Part shown: positions 11,694-12,218 of the stretch, piece after piece
How positions within the stretch are numbered: position 1 is the first letter of the stretch
Layout: every line of letters begins with the position of its first letter
Assembly (NCBI GenBank): GCA_021817645.1
Contig: JAKAGH010000061.1
Coordinates: 1-12,218, forward strand
Length of the DNA stretch: 12,218 bases
Direction of reading: 5' to 3'
Source of the DNA: Deltaproteobacteria bacterium
GTDB taxonomy: Bacteria; Desulfobacterota; Desulfobaccia; Desulfobaccales; 0-14-0-80-60-11
Translations under genes and position numbers: made by a program
The notes under the pieces: model-generated
What the model was told of the DNA's origin: nothing
Databases searched by the model: none
The model's input: only the letters and a program-made list of their open reading frames with translations

Positions 11694-12218
11694 ATGTTCA
11701 AACTTACCTGGCGCAACACCCTCAGGCGCCCTTTGCGGGCCAGCCTCACCATCGCAGGGATGGCGGTGGCCATCTTGGCCTTTTGTCTGTTGCGCACGGT
11801 GGTGGCCGCGTGGTATGTGGGGGTGTCGGCCGCGTCCCCGGTGCGTCTGGTGACCCGGAACGCCATTTCCCTGGTTTATCCCCTGCCCCTGGCCTATATC
11901 CCCAAGATTCAGGCCGTGAGCGGCGTGGTCAACGTGGCCTACGGCAACTGGGACCGGGGCACCTATATCGATGAGAAAAATTTTTTCCCCCAGTTTGCCG
12001 TGGACGTGCGCAGTTACTTCGACATCTACCCGGAGTACCTCATCCCTGGGGAGCAGAAGGCGGCTTTTTACCAGGACCGCCGGGGGTGCGCCGTGGGCCG
12101 GGGCCTGGCGCAGCGCTACGGCTGGCGTCCGGGGGACTCCATTATCATCAAGGGCACCAACTTTCCCGGGGAACGGCAGTTCATCGTCCGGGCCGTCTAT
12201 ACCGGGGCCCAACCCCAA
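11694..12218 (+). CDS. ABC transporter permease, FtsX/MacB type, N-terminal part
   Basis: The frame opens at ATG 11694 and runs past the window end (175 codons visible). MFKLTWRNTLRRPLRASLTI followed by a membrane helix (about 17-37, AGMAVAILAFCLLRTVVAAW) is the classic start of MacB/LolC-type permeases. The long following segment (about 40-175) is the large periplasmic domain, with motifs common in the family such as IPKIQAVSGVVNV, CAVGRGLAQRYGW and PGDSIIIKGT. It should form the exporter with the adaptor and ATPase genes ending at 10148. No clear ribosome binding site precedes the ATG, because the upstream bases are repeat sequence. Confidence 0.9.
   Translation, partial: MFKLTWRNTLRRPLRASLTIAGMAVAILAFCLLRTVVAAWYVGVSAASPVRLVTRNAISLVYPLPLAYIPKIQAVSGVVNVAYGNWDRGTYIDEKNFFPQFAVDVRSYFDIYPEYLIPGEQKAAFYQDRRGCAVGRGLAQRYGWRPGDSIIIKGTNFPGERQFIVRAVYTGAQPQ

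Overview
The window is GC-rich and looks like a chromosomal segment of a selenocysteine-using anaerobe, most likely a deltaproteobacterium (Desulfobacterota). This placement is inferred from gene content, codon choice and the number of in-frame TGA codons, not from a marker gene.

The main feature is a cluster of apparent selenoprotein genes from 1 to about 7043. Five genes continue in frame through TGA codons, with six well-supported TGAs in total and a possible seventh. They are: an uncharacterised helical protein (986-1438, TGA 1160); a rhodanese-DsbD-thioredoxin fusion (1453-3186, TGAs 1810 and 1825); two paralogous thioredoxin-like proteins (3206-3481, TGA 3251; 4787-5104, TGA 4832); and, on the minus strand, an ArsM-like arsenite methyltransferase (7043-6204, TGA 6434-6432). 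After every one of the six TGAs there is a potential hairpin whose apical loop contains G and begins 21-26 nt downstream, the layout expected of bacterial SECIS elements. Most of these TGAs fall where the family normally has a functional cysteine.

Layout: a tightly spaced plus-strand run holds trxB (3' end only), an ArsR-type regulator, the unknown selenoprotein, the rhodanese-DsbD fusion, thioredoxin-like protein 1 and a small secreted Met/Cys-rich protein. A minus-strand unit follows, with a second ArsR regulator carrying a CTCGC motif and a 35-residue CGCGC peptide. Divergent from it is thioredoxin-like protein 2, followed by a TVP38/TMEM64 membrane protein. After a palindromic MITE-like element come two minus-strand genes, the ArsM-like methyltransferase and a flavin reductase family protein, separated by another inverted-repeat element. 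The content suggests a thiol/selenol redox relay linked to arsenic or another soft metal: cytoplasmic reductase, small Trx-like carriers, membrane electron carrier, periplasmic targets, and detoxification by methylation. The relay is inference.

The right part (8224 to the end) is an ABC exporter set: membrane fusion protein, ATPase with a 4-nt overlap, and the start of an FtsX/MacB-type permease. A nucleoside phosphorylase gene and a very AT-rich small membrane-protein gene lie between ATPase and permease, bracketed by copies of a short palindromic repeat, so the exporter operon appears to have been interrupted. The intergenic regions of the right half are rich in short dispersed palindromes.
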